DNA from: Tritrichomonas foetus
Taxonomy: Eukaryota > Parabasalia > Tritrichomonadida > Tritrichomonadidae
Reading direction: 5' to 3'
Assembly (NCBI GenBank): GCA_001839685.1
Contig: MLAK01000451.1
Span: forward strand, 26,191 to 90,190
Length of the DNA stretch: 64,000 bases
Part shown: piece after piece, positions 47,729 through 56,302 of the stretch
Layout: every line of letters begins with the position of its first letter
Numbering within the stretch: position 1 is the stretch's first letter
The notes under the pieces: model-generated
What the model was told of the DNA's origin: nothing
The model's input: only the letters and a program-made list of their open reading frames with translations
Databases searched by the model: none
Made by a program: the position numbers and the translations under genes

Positions 47729-49759
47729 TTAGGTAAAATGTTGTTTCGGTCGAGTACCAAGGACAGATTTAATATTTGATATTTTGATATCAAGAACGTT
47801 TGCAGGCTCTGCTGTGGTTATTGTTCTTTTGTTTCTCGACGCAGCTCTTTTTGAAAACGCAGCAGTTGATGCTGCCTCACGCGTGGCAAGTGGAGGTAAT
47901 AGCGATTTCTTAAGAGGCGGTCTCCATTCTTTCATTCTAGTTTCAACTTGGCGACTCAATTTATCTCTATTTTCCAAATCTTTCTTCATTTCTAATTGCA
48001 TTTGTCTCACTTTTCTTTTGCCATTTGCAACTGCACAATCTAATTCATTTTGTTGCTTTTTTACAAGTTTTTCATAATTAATTTTTACAGATGCAATTGC
48101 TCTTTTTTGAGCTTCTTGAGTTTCTTTTATTTGCAATGCTTCCGCTCGTGCTTTCATCTCTTTAGCTCCTTCAAAGTCATGCTGTAAAGCTAATCCTTTC
48201 TGTAATTTCCACATTTGAAGTAATCGCGCTGATGGTTTTGTGAATTTTTGAAGAAATTCTTGTGTTTGACATCTTTCTTCAAATTCTGAACGTTCCAAAG
48301 CCTGCTTTGCTTCAAGCTCTTCCACTTTTTTCTTTTCTGATTCCTTTAGACGTTTAATTTTAGCTTCCCATTCTGCTTCTGCTGCCATTCGTTGATTTTT
48401 AACTTCTTCAAGTCTATTTTCTAAACCTGGTGGTTGCATCGCAATTGCACGACTGCTTTCAGCATTGAACGAACTGATTAGTTCATTCATATCTTGTTCT
48501 AATTTTTCAGCATAATCATAATTTTCTTCTTCTATTGCTGTTTCTTGTAAGTTTTTTATATAAATAATGATAGCATCACGCATATATAAAGGCGGTACTG
48601 TTTTATTCTTTTGGAATTCTTCAAATGCAGAAATGATATCGTCATCTGTAAAAAGTGGAGATGCAGCTGCTGATGAAGGAATCGAAGAATTAATTTTACT
48701 TGTTGATGATTGTTGTGCTGATGATTTTTGATCGATGTCCTGATTTTCTAGATCAAGAATGGGGACAAGAAGATTTGAAGTGGCATCAGTTATTCGAATT
48801 CCATCTGGTGTTGTTACTGTCCTTGTTCTTTGTGAATCCTGACCTTCAACAGCACCGTCAACTTGTGTGATCAAAAGTTTCTCATTATCATCTTGTTTTG
48901 TATCATTTAATTCTTCATTATTTGTTTCGTTGGTTTCTTCAATTTTTGCATCGTTTTCGTCGTTTAACTGGCCATTGCTAGATTTATCAATGTTTCCAAC
49001 GTTTTCACTTCCGCATGTGATAGGTTGAATAAAATCAGTTTCTGTTTGTGTCTCTATTTGTGAGTATTTACTTACTTTTTGTATTTCTTCTTTATTTTCT
49101 TTTTGCATTTCTTCTTTATTTTCAAATTGATTATCTTTATTGTTTTCAGAATTTAATTTGGTTAGAATGGTTGTTCCGATTTTATCTAAATGTTCGTCAT
49201 CATCATCATCTGGTGTAGAAACATCAGGATTCATTTCATTTACATTTTCTTTATCGTCTTCTTCAGCAGCATTTTCGAAATCATCAATGATTTCATTTTC
49301 ATTGATGTTCTCGTCATTCAAATCACCGCATTCAATATTATCATCAGAATTCGAAACATTTTGTTCTTCTTCTTGATTCTCATTTTCAACATCACCGTTG
49401 AAATCATCTTCATCGTCGGCTGTTGTTGGATCGGTTTTTCTTTCAGCTTCTTTCTTCATAATAGCGGTTATTTGACCTTCAACAGACTTTCTGAGTGATT
49501 TCATACTTTTTCTTTCTTCTTCATTTTTGATGTCGAGCAGAGGCTCAACATTTTTATTAAGAGCGACTGTAATTCGAGGTGTTTTAACTTTTTGTGGGGC
49601 TGCTATTATTGGAACGACTGCTTTTTGATTTGATAAATTTTTGTGGTAATTGTGAGGTGGCAAAACTGGAGGCATTGAATTTTCGTCTGGATTTTCTTCA
49701 TTTCTTGCACTGTTTTGAGGATTCTCACTTTGATCTTGCCTCGGAGAACCTTGAAGCAT
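47729..49759 (-). CDS. Asp/Glu-rich and coiled-coil protein, unknown function
   Basis: A 676-residue protein. The N-terminal 330 residues are hydrophilic and acidic, with many Asn-Glu and Asp runs and no clear fold. Residues about 375-440 form a helical region (DDDIISAFEEFQKNKTVPPL, then a pair of helices EEENYDYAEKLEQDMNELIS that resembles a UVR-type hairpin). Residues 455-610 form a long Lys/Glu coiled coil. The C-terminus is basic, ending RPKQHFT. There is no signal or membrane segment. I recognise no named family; the coiled coil with basic tail would fit a flagellar or microtubule-associated protein. ATG at 49757-49759. Confidence 0.75.
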   Translation of the reverse strand: MLQGSPRQDQSENPQNSARNEENPDENSMPPVLPPHNYHKNLSNQKAVVPIIAAPQKVKTPRITVALNKNVEPLLDIKNEEERKSMKSLRKSVEGQITAIMKKEAERKTDPTTADDEDDFNGDVENENQEEEQNVSNSDDNIECGDLNDENINENEIIDDFENAAEEDDKENVNEMNPDVSTPDDDDDEHLDKIGTTILTKLNSENNKDNQFENKEEMQKENKEEIQKVSKYSQIETQTETDFIQPITCGSENVGNIDKSSNGQLNDENDAKIEETNETNNEELNDTKQDDNEKLLITQVDGAVEGQDSQRTRTVTTPDGIRITDATSNLLVPILDLENQDIDQKSSAQQSSTSKINSSIPSSAAASPLFTDDDIISAFEEFQKNKTVPPLYMRDAIIIYIKNLQETAIEEENYDYAEKLEQDMNELISSFNAESSRAIAMQPPGLENRLEEVKNQRMAAEAEWEAKIKRLKESEKKKVEELEAKQALERSEFEERCQTQEFLQKFTKPSARLLQMWKLQKGLALQHDFEGAKEMKARAEALQIKETQEAQKRAIASVKINYEKLVKKQQNELDCAVANGKRKVRQMQLEMKKDLENRDKLSRQVETRMKEWRPPLKKSLLPPLATREAASTAAFSKRAASRNKRTITTAEPANVLDIKISNIKSVLGTRPKQHFT

Positions 49760-49999
49760 TTGAATTTATAAACTGACATAGTCCTCACAAAAAAGTACGA
49801 TAAAAACAGTTATATTCGTTTTTTCGCGAATAAAGTTTGAAAAATTTCAAAGTATATTTAGCCAATTAATTCATATGATCTGAATTTTCTTTAAACTAAT
49901 TCTGGTTGAGATAGACCAAAAAAGAACACAAAAACTATTTTTGGCCAGGTTAACATTGAATATTTTCACCAACAATTTTCACCTTTACGATGAAAATTT

Positions 50000-50005
50000 T
50001 CATTC
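50000..50005 (+). promoter_or_regulatory. Initiator-like element upstream of the VPS9-like gene
   Basis: TCATTC lies 13 bases before the ATG at 50019 and matches the core TCA(C/T)(A/T)(C/T). This also supports the ATG at 50019 over the upstream TTG. Confidence 0.4.
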
Positions 50006-50018
50006 AAATTTTCTTCAT

Positions 50019-51623
50019 ATGAGCACAAATGCTTTTTTATCAGATCCCACATTTCCCCAAGACATTGACTTACAAAGAATGCTTCCTTTTATTGTTCCAA
50101 TTCCAAACATGAATAATTTGATTCCATCGGCCACCAATAAATATGCCCAAAATTTTAAGCTCGTAAAAGAAGCACTTATATCACATCAGGATCAACTTGA
50201 TAGTTTTATACTTGAAACTACAAATTTGGATAAGTTCAACAAAATAAAAATGAGATACCAACATTTTATTCATCCTGAAAAAAATGAAGCTTTCCGAAGG
50301 TCAAAAATTCTTAATAAGTTTCAGAAATCATATACAGAAAAAGTCGTAAAAGTTAGAGAAGCTGTTCAAAACGATGTAATTAAGCTTTTATCTGACTTCA
50401 TCATGGTTTGTGAATGGTTTCTCCAAAATCCACAACCTTATTTTTTAGATGTATCACGAGCTTTTCCAAATGAAAATATTATCACATTTTCGAGAGATCG
50501 TGAATTAATTAAACAATATAATGCAATTAATTATGCTGCAAAAGAACAATTTGATTATATGATGATGTTTCCAGAACTTTTTTCAGTTGATGAACAAAAT
50601 AGACTTTTTCTTAAAAATTCAATTGATCTTGCTCTATCACAGAGAAAAGCAGATACCTTATATTTTGAACCACTCCAATGTGAGGAGAATCTCTTTTTGT
50701 TTTTTCAATCTTCTAAATCACCAATTTTACATTTAATTCAAGAAAATAGCTTCGGAAATGATTCTGCTGACGTTTTAAATTGGATAAAAAACGCAGCCAA
50801 TATTCTCTTGGAATATGAAAATAAACCTTTAAACCAATCCAAATCACCAAAATCAATGAAAACTTCACACTCGTCAAATTCGCTTAATACTTCCAATTCA
50901 CCATCTAATCAAAACACTCATCAAAATTCATTAAGTTCAACAAATTTGTCAAATCTTAATGATTCTATTGATGATATTGAAGATCGAAGAATCATAATTA
51001 GTATATTTCTCGCGAGATTTGTCTTTGACTTAAATTATCCAAAATTTTCATATATTCCAAATTCCTTAAATAAAGAGAAATATAATGAAAAAATTGAAAA
51101 AATGAGTAAAATGTCACCCAAAGAAATTCATGTTGAGTTAAAATATATTCCTGAACATTTAATTGATCAACCATGCACAGAATTGTTTAAACATTCTTCA
51201 ATTGCATCAGCGCCAATTGAATGGCTTCGATCTGCCGAGTATAAAACTTGTCCCCTCGATGCTGCTTTTTGTATTTCCAAAGTTCATGAATCTTTATCTA
51301 TTATGGCGACTTTACAGGCAGCTACCAACTCTCAAAAAGAAAAAGAAAGTCGAAGTAAAGAAAATCAAAATGAGGAAGATATTAAAACGACTTCGAAAGA
51401 CTTCTTTTCGAAAATTCCTGGATTTGATGACATTTTTGCCATTTGGTTGTGTTTGTTATGTGCGGCAAAATTGGCGGATGCTAAAGGATTAAGTGATTTT
51501 GTATCTGAATGGTCGAGGCTTCCTGGATTTTCTCATCGCTTTTGCGCTTGTATAACTTATTTGGAAGCAGCAATTTCACAAATTGAATGCTATGGTGAAG
51601 AAAATGATGAAACTGATTTTTAA
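50019..51623 (+). CDS. Probable VPS9-domain Rab guanine nucleotide exchange factor
   Basis: A 534-residue protein from the ATG at 50019. The N-terminal 260 residues are helical and unrecognised. A Ser/Asn-rich spacer at about 285-325 precedes the C-terminal third, which shows VPS9-like spacing: CPLDAAFCISKVHESLSIMA, then PGFDDIFAIWLCLLCAAKLA (the DD-L-P-x-L region), then a terminal Y-L-E-A-A-x-S-x-I-E helix (TYLEAAISQIECYGEEN) as in Rabex-5 and Vps9. VPS9 domains activate Rab5-group GTPases on early endosomes. The match is by pattern only. A Lys/Glu-rich insert at about 440-460 splits the domain. If right, its substrate could be a Rab5-like protein such as the one at 55.2 kb. Confidence 0.45.
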   Translation: MSTNAFLSDPTFPQDIDLQRMLPFIVPIPNMNNLIPSATNKYAQNFKLVKEALISHQDQLDSFILETTNLDKFNKIKMRYQHFIHPEKNEAFRRSKILNKFQKSYTEKVVKVREAVQNDVIKLLSDFIMVCEWFLQNPQPYFLDVSRAFPNENIITFSRDRELIKQYNAINYAAKEQFDYMMMFPELFSVDEQNRLFLKNSIDLALSQRKADTLYFEPLQCEENLFLFFQSSKSPILHLIQENSFGNDSADVLNWIKNAANILLEYENKPLNQSKSPKSMKTSHSSNSLNTSNSPSNQNTHQNSLSSTNLSNLNDSIDDIEDRRIIISIFLARFVFDLNYPKFSYIPNSLNKEKYNEKIEKMSKMSPKEIHVELKYIPEHLIDQPCTELFKHSSIASAPIEWLRSAEYKTCPLDAAFCISKVHESLSIMATLQAATNSQKEKESRSKENQNEEDIKTTSKDFFSKIPGFDDIFAIWLCLLCAAKLADAKGLSDFVSEWSRLPGFSHRFCACITYLEAAISQIECYGEENDETDF

Positions 51624-51827
51624 CTAATCTTAATAGTAATTCATTCAATCATCGTCAGTTTTTATGAATTATTAATTTTTTAGTATTGATGAATTTGGGT
51701 ATTATATCTTGATATATTATCAATGGCGATATTTTTATCATGTTTTTTAATAAATAGAATAAATTTAAATAATTTCATTTTGAGATATTTCGGTTTTTAA
51801 ATTTTTATCAAAAAGCGGTTTTTCAGA

Positions 51828-54665
51828 ATGACATTCGTCTTCTCTCCGCCGCGTCTCCTTGATTCGCCGCATAAGAAGGCAATCATAGATGCTGTCTTTT
51901 ATAACAAATCAAATCTCTCCGCCTATATTTCGCCCGATCGCATCTCAATTTGGAATATGCAAAATTCCGATCCCATTTTAGTCGCAACAATTTCTTCGCA
52001 TGCACCACATCACTTTTTGAAAGGCGCTTTTATCGATAATTCAACTTTTGCCGTTTTAACTTCAACAAATCGAATTTATCTGATTTCATTGAAAACTTTC
52101 GCAATTTCAGAAAATTTCATAAACATTTCGATTCAATCTGGAATTTCAGTCGTTTTCTTCCAAAAAGTCGGCAAGCATATTTTCGTAATGACAGAGAATT
52201 GTAATATTTTTTATATAAATTTCACTTTGACGAAAATTCGAGCAAGAGAAATAAAAATTGAAAGCAAAATTATAAAAGCACAATCCACAAATGAGTCACT
52301 TTTTCTTTTGTTAGAATCAGGCCAAATTGCGAATATGAAATTAAATGATTTTAATTATTTAGCTTTACCGACTGCTACTAACTTTTGTGTTGATAAACAT
52401 GATAATTACATTCATGTTAAAACCAGCTCAAATCTCCAAAAACAATGGCAGCTTTGGTCATTACCTGATTTAACTTTTATTCAAATTGTTGAAAATTCTG
52501 ATGATTCAAATTTGGCATTATTTTCACCTGTTTCAGTATCATGCTGCTTTTTCACGAATAATGAAACTAATAATTCATTAAAATTATCGCATTATTCAAA
52601 AATCATTTCACAAACTCCACTTTTTGAACAAAATTCAAATTTGGTTGTTGATTTTCCAGTTTTTGACAGTTATGGCCAAATTTTGATGTACACATCAAAC
52701 TATTCAAGCAATACATCTAACTCTTCAAACAGCACATCAAGCAGTACAACAAATAACTCTTCACACAATACCTCAAATATTTCATCGAATAATTCGACTA
52801 ATAATTTAAAAGTAAAAGGGAATAAAATTTACTATATTGGATTTGCAACTGCTTCTTCTGCTTATTCGGATTCTTTATCTGCACCAATTACGTCTTCACA
52901 AGTTTTATTGCCATTAAAAGACACACTTTTCCCAGTAAAGCTTCCAGAATATAAAAGAGGAAGATTGGCCCTTTTTGGAGAAACAGCATTAGCTGTTGCA
53001 ACAGATTCATCCATTCTAATTCTTCCATTTTCGGATAAAATTTGTCCTTCAGTCTCTGACGGTGCAGCTCATTCACAATTCATCAAAAACACCCACGTTT
53101 TAAAAAGTTTTTCATCCGAATCAACAAATGAAATTAACACGAATAAGGCAATCATTCAAGAAAAAATAAAGAAAACTCCATGGCTTGAATTAGCAATCGA
53201 TAAAGTGAAATCTTTTAGTTGGTCATCAAATATTTTAATTTGCTTATCATCAAATCAAATTCACACAATTGTTTTTCGAACAAACTTTGACATTAATAAT
53301 GGATCGCCTGAAATCAAAACCATAACTGTGAAAGGAAGGCCACTAGGACTCTCATCATCAGGAAATAAACTTTTAGTGACTTTTGCTTCACAATTGAGTT
53401 TTTATTCAATTGATCAACAAAAGCTTATAAGTACAACCTCACTTGGAAAAACAACAACAATAAAAAGTGCTCATTTCCTATCTTCTGAAACTGTTGCAAC
53501 TTTAACTGCTGATCGTCGGCTTCTTTTGATATATCATTCTAAGGTTCATCGTTCATTTGAAGACTGTCTGGGAATGCAACTCACAGGATCAAATGCCTGG
53601 CCACTTTTCATGATCGGTGAGCGATGGAGGCTTCTTGGTGCCAATTACAGTGAATTGGACTTTGATTCAACAATCGAAAAGGCCTTAATGGTTGGTGTTG
53701 ATGGATTTTCAATTATTTGCTTATCTCCATTCCAAACAATCGAATTTGTACATCTCGTAGTTTGTCAATCACTTGCTGAAGACTCAATGGCGTCTGCAGT
53801 TTCCATCCTATCACAACTTTCAGAGGAAAGACGACTAAAAATTCTTCAAAAGGTTGGATGTAAAGTAACACATAAAACTTTTGATACTTTTATGAGCCTT
53901 GTTGATCGTTATACTGAAATTGAAGATCGTGTTCTTGCCTCTTTATTCAATCACCAAAATAAACTTAAAGCTAAAGCACAGCTCACCCAAAGTATTTTGA
54001 AAAATGATTCTAATGAGTCAACTAAAGAAGATCATGATACTAAAAATGATCAAAAGTCAACTAAGAAAACTATTACTAATAATACTAATAATAATAATTT
54101 GCCATTTGATAAAAAATCAAATTTAGTAAATCCAACGGAATTCTTTAAAATGTGCTTTGCTAGAGGATGGTACCTCACTGCAGCAGAACTTATTCAAAGC
54201 GTTGGACGAAATGAAGCAATCCAACTTCTCGTAAAAAGTGAATTTAATATTAATGTTGTAAATCGTTTCTTTGAACAGTTCAAAATCGAAGACCTTCGTG
54301 AAGTTGAAGATGAAATCACAAATTATTATCGCTTAAAATTTGTTCGTAATGATTTTATTCAAATTGCTGAACTTCTTCCTTATTTTGAATGCTCAATGAA
54401 ACGATTTTTATTAAGAACAAGACGCGAACGTGAATCGAACCAAGACACAAGATTTTCTGTCATTATTGAACAAATGAGAAGATGTAGCAGGCAACAATTG
54501 ATTGATCTAGCAGCTGCATTTGAAGAAACCAATTCTATTGATTTAGTTTTCTGTTGTAATTATGTTGTTAAAAACTTTGCAAAATGCGTGGAATGCATCG
54601 AAAGGCAGCAAAGAATGATGAAATTTATTGACACGGAGACACTCATAGAAATTGGATACTTGTAA
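51828..54665 (+). CDS. RIC1: RIC1-like protein (Rab6 GEF subunit), WD-propeller plus helical C-terminus
   Basis: A 945-residue protein. The first 70 residues (PPRLLDSPHKKAIIDAVFYN, then LSAYISPDRISIWNMQ) resemble the start of RIC1/KIAA1432, where a beta-propeller begins the same way. The first half is propeller-like, with a Ser/Asn-rich loop near 285-325. Residues about 610-945 are helical (VGVDGFSIICLSPFQTIEFV, then FFKMCFARGWYLTAAELIQS), which fits the RIC1 domain. With RGP1, RIC1 forms the GEF for Rab6/Ypt6 at the Golgi. Length is somewhat short for RIC1 (about 1056 in yeast, about 1420 in humans). An Asn tract near residue 755 is low complexity. Alternative: another propeller/alpha-solenoid coat protein. 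Confidence 0.6.
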   Translation: MTFVFSPPRLLDSPHKKAIIDAVFYNKSNLSAYISPDRISIWNMQNSDPILVATISSHAPHHFLKGAFIDNSTFAVLTSTNRIYLISLKTFAISENFINISIQSGISVVFFQKVGKHIFVMTENCNIFYINFTLTKIRAREIKIESKIIKAQSTNESLFLLLESGQIANMKLNDFNYLALPTATNFCVDKHDNYIHVKTSSNLQKQWQLWSLPDLTFIQIVENSDDSNLALFSPVSVSCCFFTNNETNNSLKLSHYSKIISQTPLFEQNSNLVVDFPVFDSYGQILMYTSNYSSNTSNSSNSTSSSTTNNSSHNTSNISSNNSTNNLKVKGNKIYYIGFATASSAYSDSLSAPITSSQVLLPLKDTLFPVKLPEYKRGRLALFGETALAVATDSSILILPFSDKICPSVSDGAAHSQFIKNTHVLKSFSSESTNEINTNKAIIQEKIKKTPWLELAIDKVKSFSWSSNILICLSSNQIHTIVFRTNFDINNGSPEIKTITVKGRPLGLSSSGNKLLVTFASQLSFYSIDQQKLISTTSLGKTTTIKSAHFLSSETVATLTADRRLLLIYHSKVHRSFEDCLGMQLTGSNAWPLFMIGERWRLLGANYSELDFDSTIEKALMVGVDGFSIICLSPFQTIEFVHLVVCQSLAEDSMASAVSILSQLSEERRLKILQKVGCKVTHKTFDTFMSLVDRYTEIEDRVLASLFNHQNKLKAKAQLTQSILKNDSNESTKEDHDTKNDQKSTKKTITNNTNNNNLPFDKKSNLVNPTEFFKMCFARGWYLTAAELIQSVGRNEAIQLLVKSEFNINVVNRFFEQFKIEDLREVEDEITNYYRLKFVRNDFIQIAELLPYFECSMKRFLLRTRRERESNQDTRFSVIIEQMRRCSRQQLIDLAAAFEETNSIDLVFCCNYVVKNFAKCVECIERQQRMMKFIDTETLIEIGYL

Positions 54666-55186
54666 TCAGCATTTTATTCTTCTTTCAAATGAAAATGATG
54701 TTTTGTATAATAATATCTAAATTTTTGTTTGTATTCAAATTAAAAATAGACTTCACGGTTTTTGAATCTTGATAATTATTCTGTTATGATAATATATGTT
54801 AAATAATAAAAGACATTTTCTCTATCTACAATTTTTAATTGTTTATTTTAATATTTCATTCAGCTGAATCATAGATTAATCATTTTTCTTCACATAAATA
54901 TTGATTCATAATTATTTCTTATTTTTCAATTCAAGCTGATATCACTAGAGCGTGTTGAATTACGTTGACATTATTCTGTGTATATTATTTAAATAAAGCA
55001 GAAATATTTTTTATTCTCAGAATTTTAATGTTACATATTCAAGTTTCCAAGGGGAAAAAAAAGATGAAATAAAAAGTCGTGAAGTAGAAAATAATAAAAA
55101 TCATAATGGAAAGAAAAGATTTTTATCTTTTTTTTAACTTCAAAACAAAATATGGTGAATTAAAATGATAATCAAAATATAAAAAA
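54666..55186. other. Intergenic region between converging genes
   Basis: AT-rich 3' flanks of the RIC1-like (plus) and Rab (minus) genes. No gene, RNA or repeat is supported. Confidence 0.5.
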
Positions 55187-55753
55187 TTAGCAACAACTCT
55201 TCTTTTGACCATTTCCAAGTGAAATTGTTTCAGTTGTAGGAGAGTAGCGAGTGCTTGGTAAGCTTTTCGTAATATATTCAAACAACTCATTGATTCCTTG
55301 GCCACTGAGGGCTGATACATAGAACACATCTACACCTTGATCAGCTGCATATTTTCCAATAGAATCTCGATCAACGGTTGCTTGAAGATCGAGTTTATTT
55401 CCAACAAATACAATTTTGCAATTTTCTGGAGCTTCTTCTTTAACCTGTTGGTGCCACGATTGAAGAATGGTCAAACTTTGGGGGTTAGTAAGGTCAAATA
55501 CAATAACGGCAGTTGAAGCATTTCTCGTGTACATTGGAACGAGACTTCTGTACTTTTCTTGTCCGGCTGTGTCCCAGATGTTGAGGTTTGCGGGGCTGCC
55601 CAAAACATCGACCTGTTTTGTGATGAAACTCGCTCCGACAGTTTCTAGATGATTTGGATTAAAAACGTCATGCTGGAAGCGCATAATAATACTTGTTTTC
55701 CCGACTGATGTATCACCGACAAGAATTACTTTGTAGTCAGCTGTCTTTTTCAT
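55187..55753 (-). CDS. Rab GTPase, Rab5/Rab21-like, with C-terminal CC
   Basis: A 188-residue Rab. The nucleotide-binding motifs are GDTSVGKTS (P-loop), TVGASF (switch I), WDTAGQEKYRS (switch II with catalytic Gln) and GNKLDL. The fifth motif is SALSG where most Rabs have SAK. The phrase VPMYTRNASTAVIVFDLTNP is close to the Rab5 group. The protein ends KKSCC, a substrate for geranylgeranyl transferase II, so it cycles on and off membranes with GDI. Expected role is early endocytic or recycling traffic. The ATG at 55751-55753 leaves a short N-terminus, as usual. Lineage-specific Rabs are numerous in trichomonads, so exact orthology is uncertain. Confidence 0.93.
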   Translation of the reverse strand: MKKTADYKVILVGDTSVGKTSIIMRFQHDVFNPNHLETVGASFITKQVDVLGSPANLNIWDTAGQEKYRSLVPMYTRNASTAVIVFDLTNPQSLTILQSWHQQVKEEAPENCKIVFVGNKLDLQATVDRDSIGKYAADQGVDVFYVSALSGQGINELFEYITKSLPSTRYSPTTETISLGNGQKKSCC

Positions 55754-56302
55754 GATTTCGTTCGATAATAAAAAAAAGGAGAAATTTAAGTTAAAGTTAT
55801 CGTCACTAAATTTAAGGAGAAAATTTCACCTATAACAACAGTTATATATGTAAAGTATTTAAACTTTATGACTATTCTTTTGCTAATATCATAGAAAATA
55901 AAGATTTGTAATGAAATATTATGAATTGTATATATTTTATTAGATATTTATGAATCTAAAATATAATTTTGATGAGAAAATAATCTAGGAAATGATTTCC
56001 ATCAAAAAATTGGAAATTAACTATATTGATGAATAAAAAAGTTAGTATTTATTATTATATATATATTTATTCCAATTATTCCAAAGAAATACTAAGAAAC
56101 TCCAAAATATTTATGTTTGACTGGGAGACTATGTGTACGTTAACATTCAATTTTTCAAATACAAATGATGAGAGATATTCAAATTTGATGTGTTATTTGG
56201 AAAAATGAAATTTTGAATGAATTGGCGATATATATTATCTCAATTTTTAGTGATATCATTCAATCAAAAATCTAAACATCCGAGTTCTTTATTGTGCTTA
56301 CG
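55754..56302. other. Intergenic region between divergent genes
   Basis: It holds the promoters of the Rab gene (minus) and the Pmp-like gene (plus). A 60-codon frame at 56026 is AT-driven and not called. No initiator-like motif is close to either start. Confidence 0.45.
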
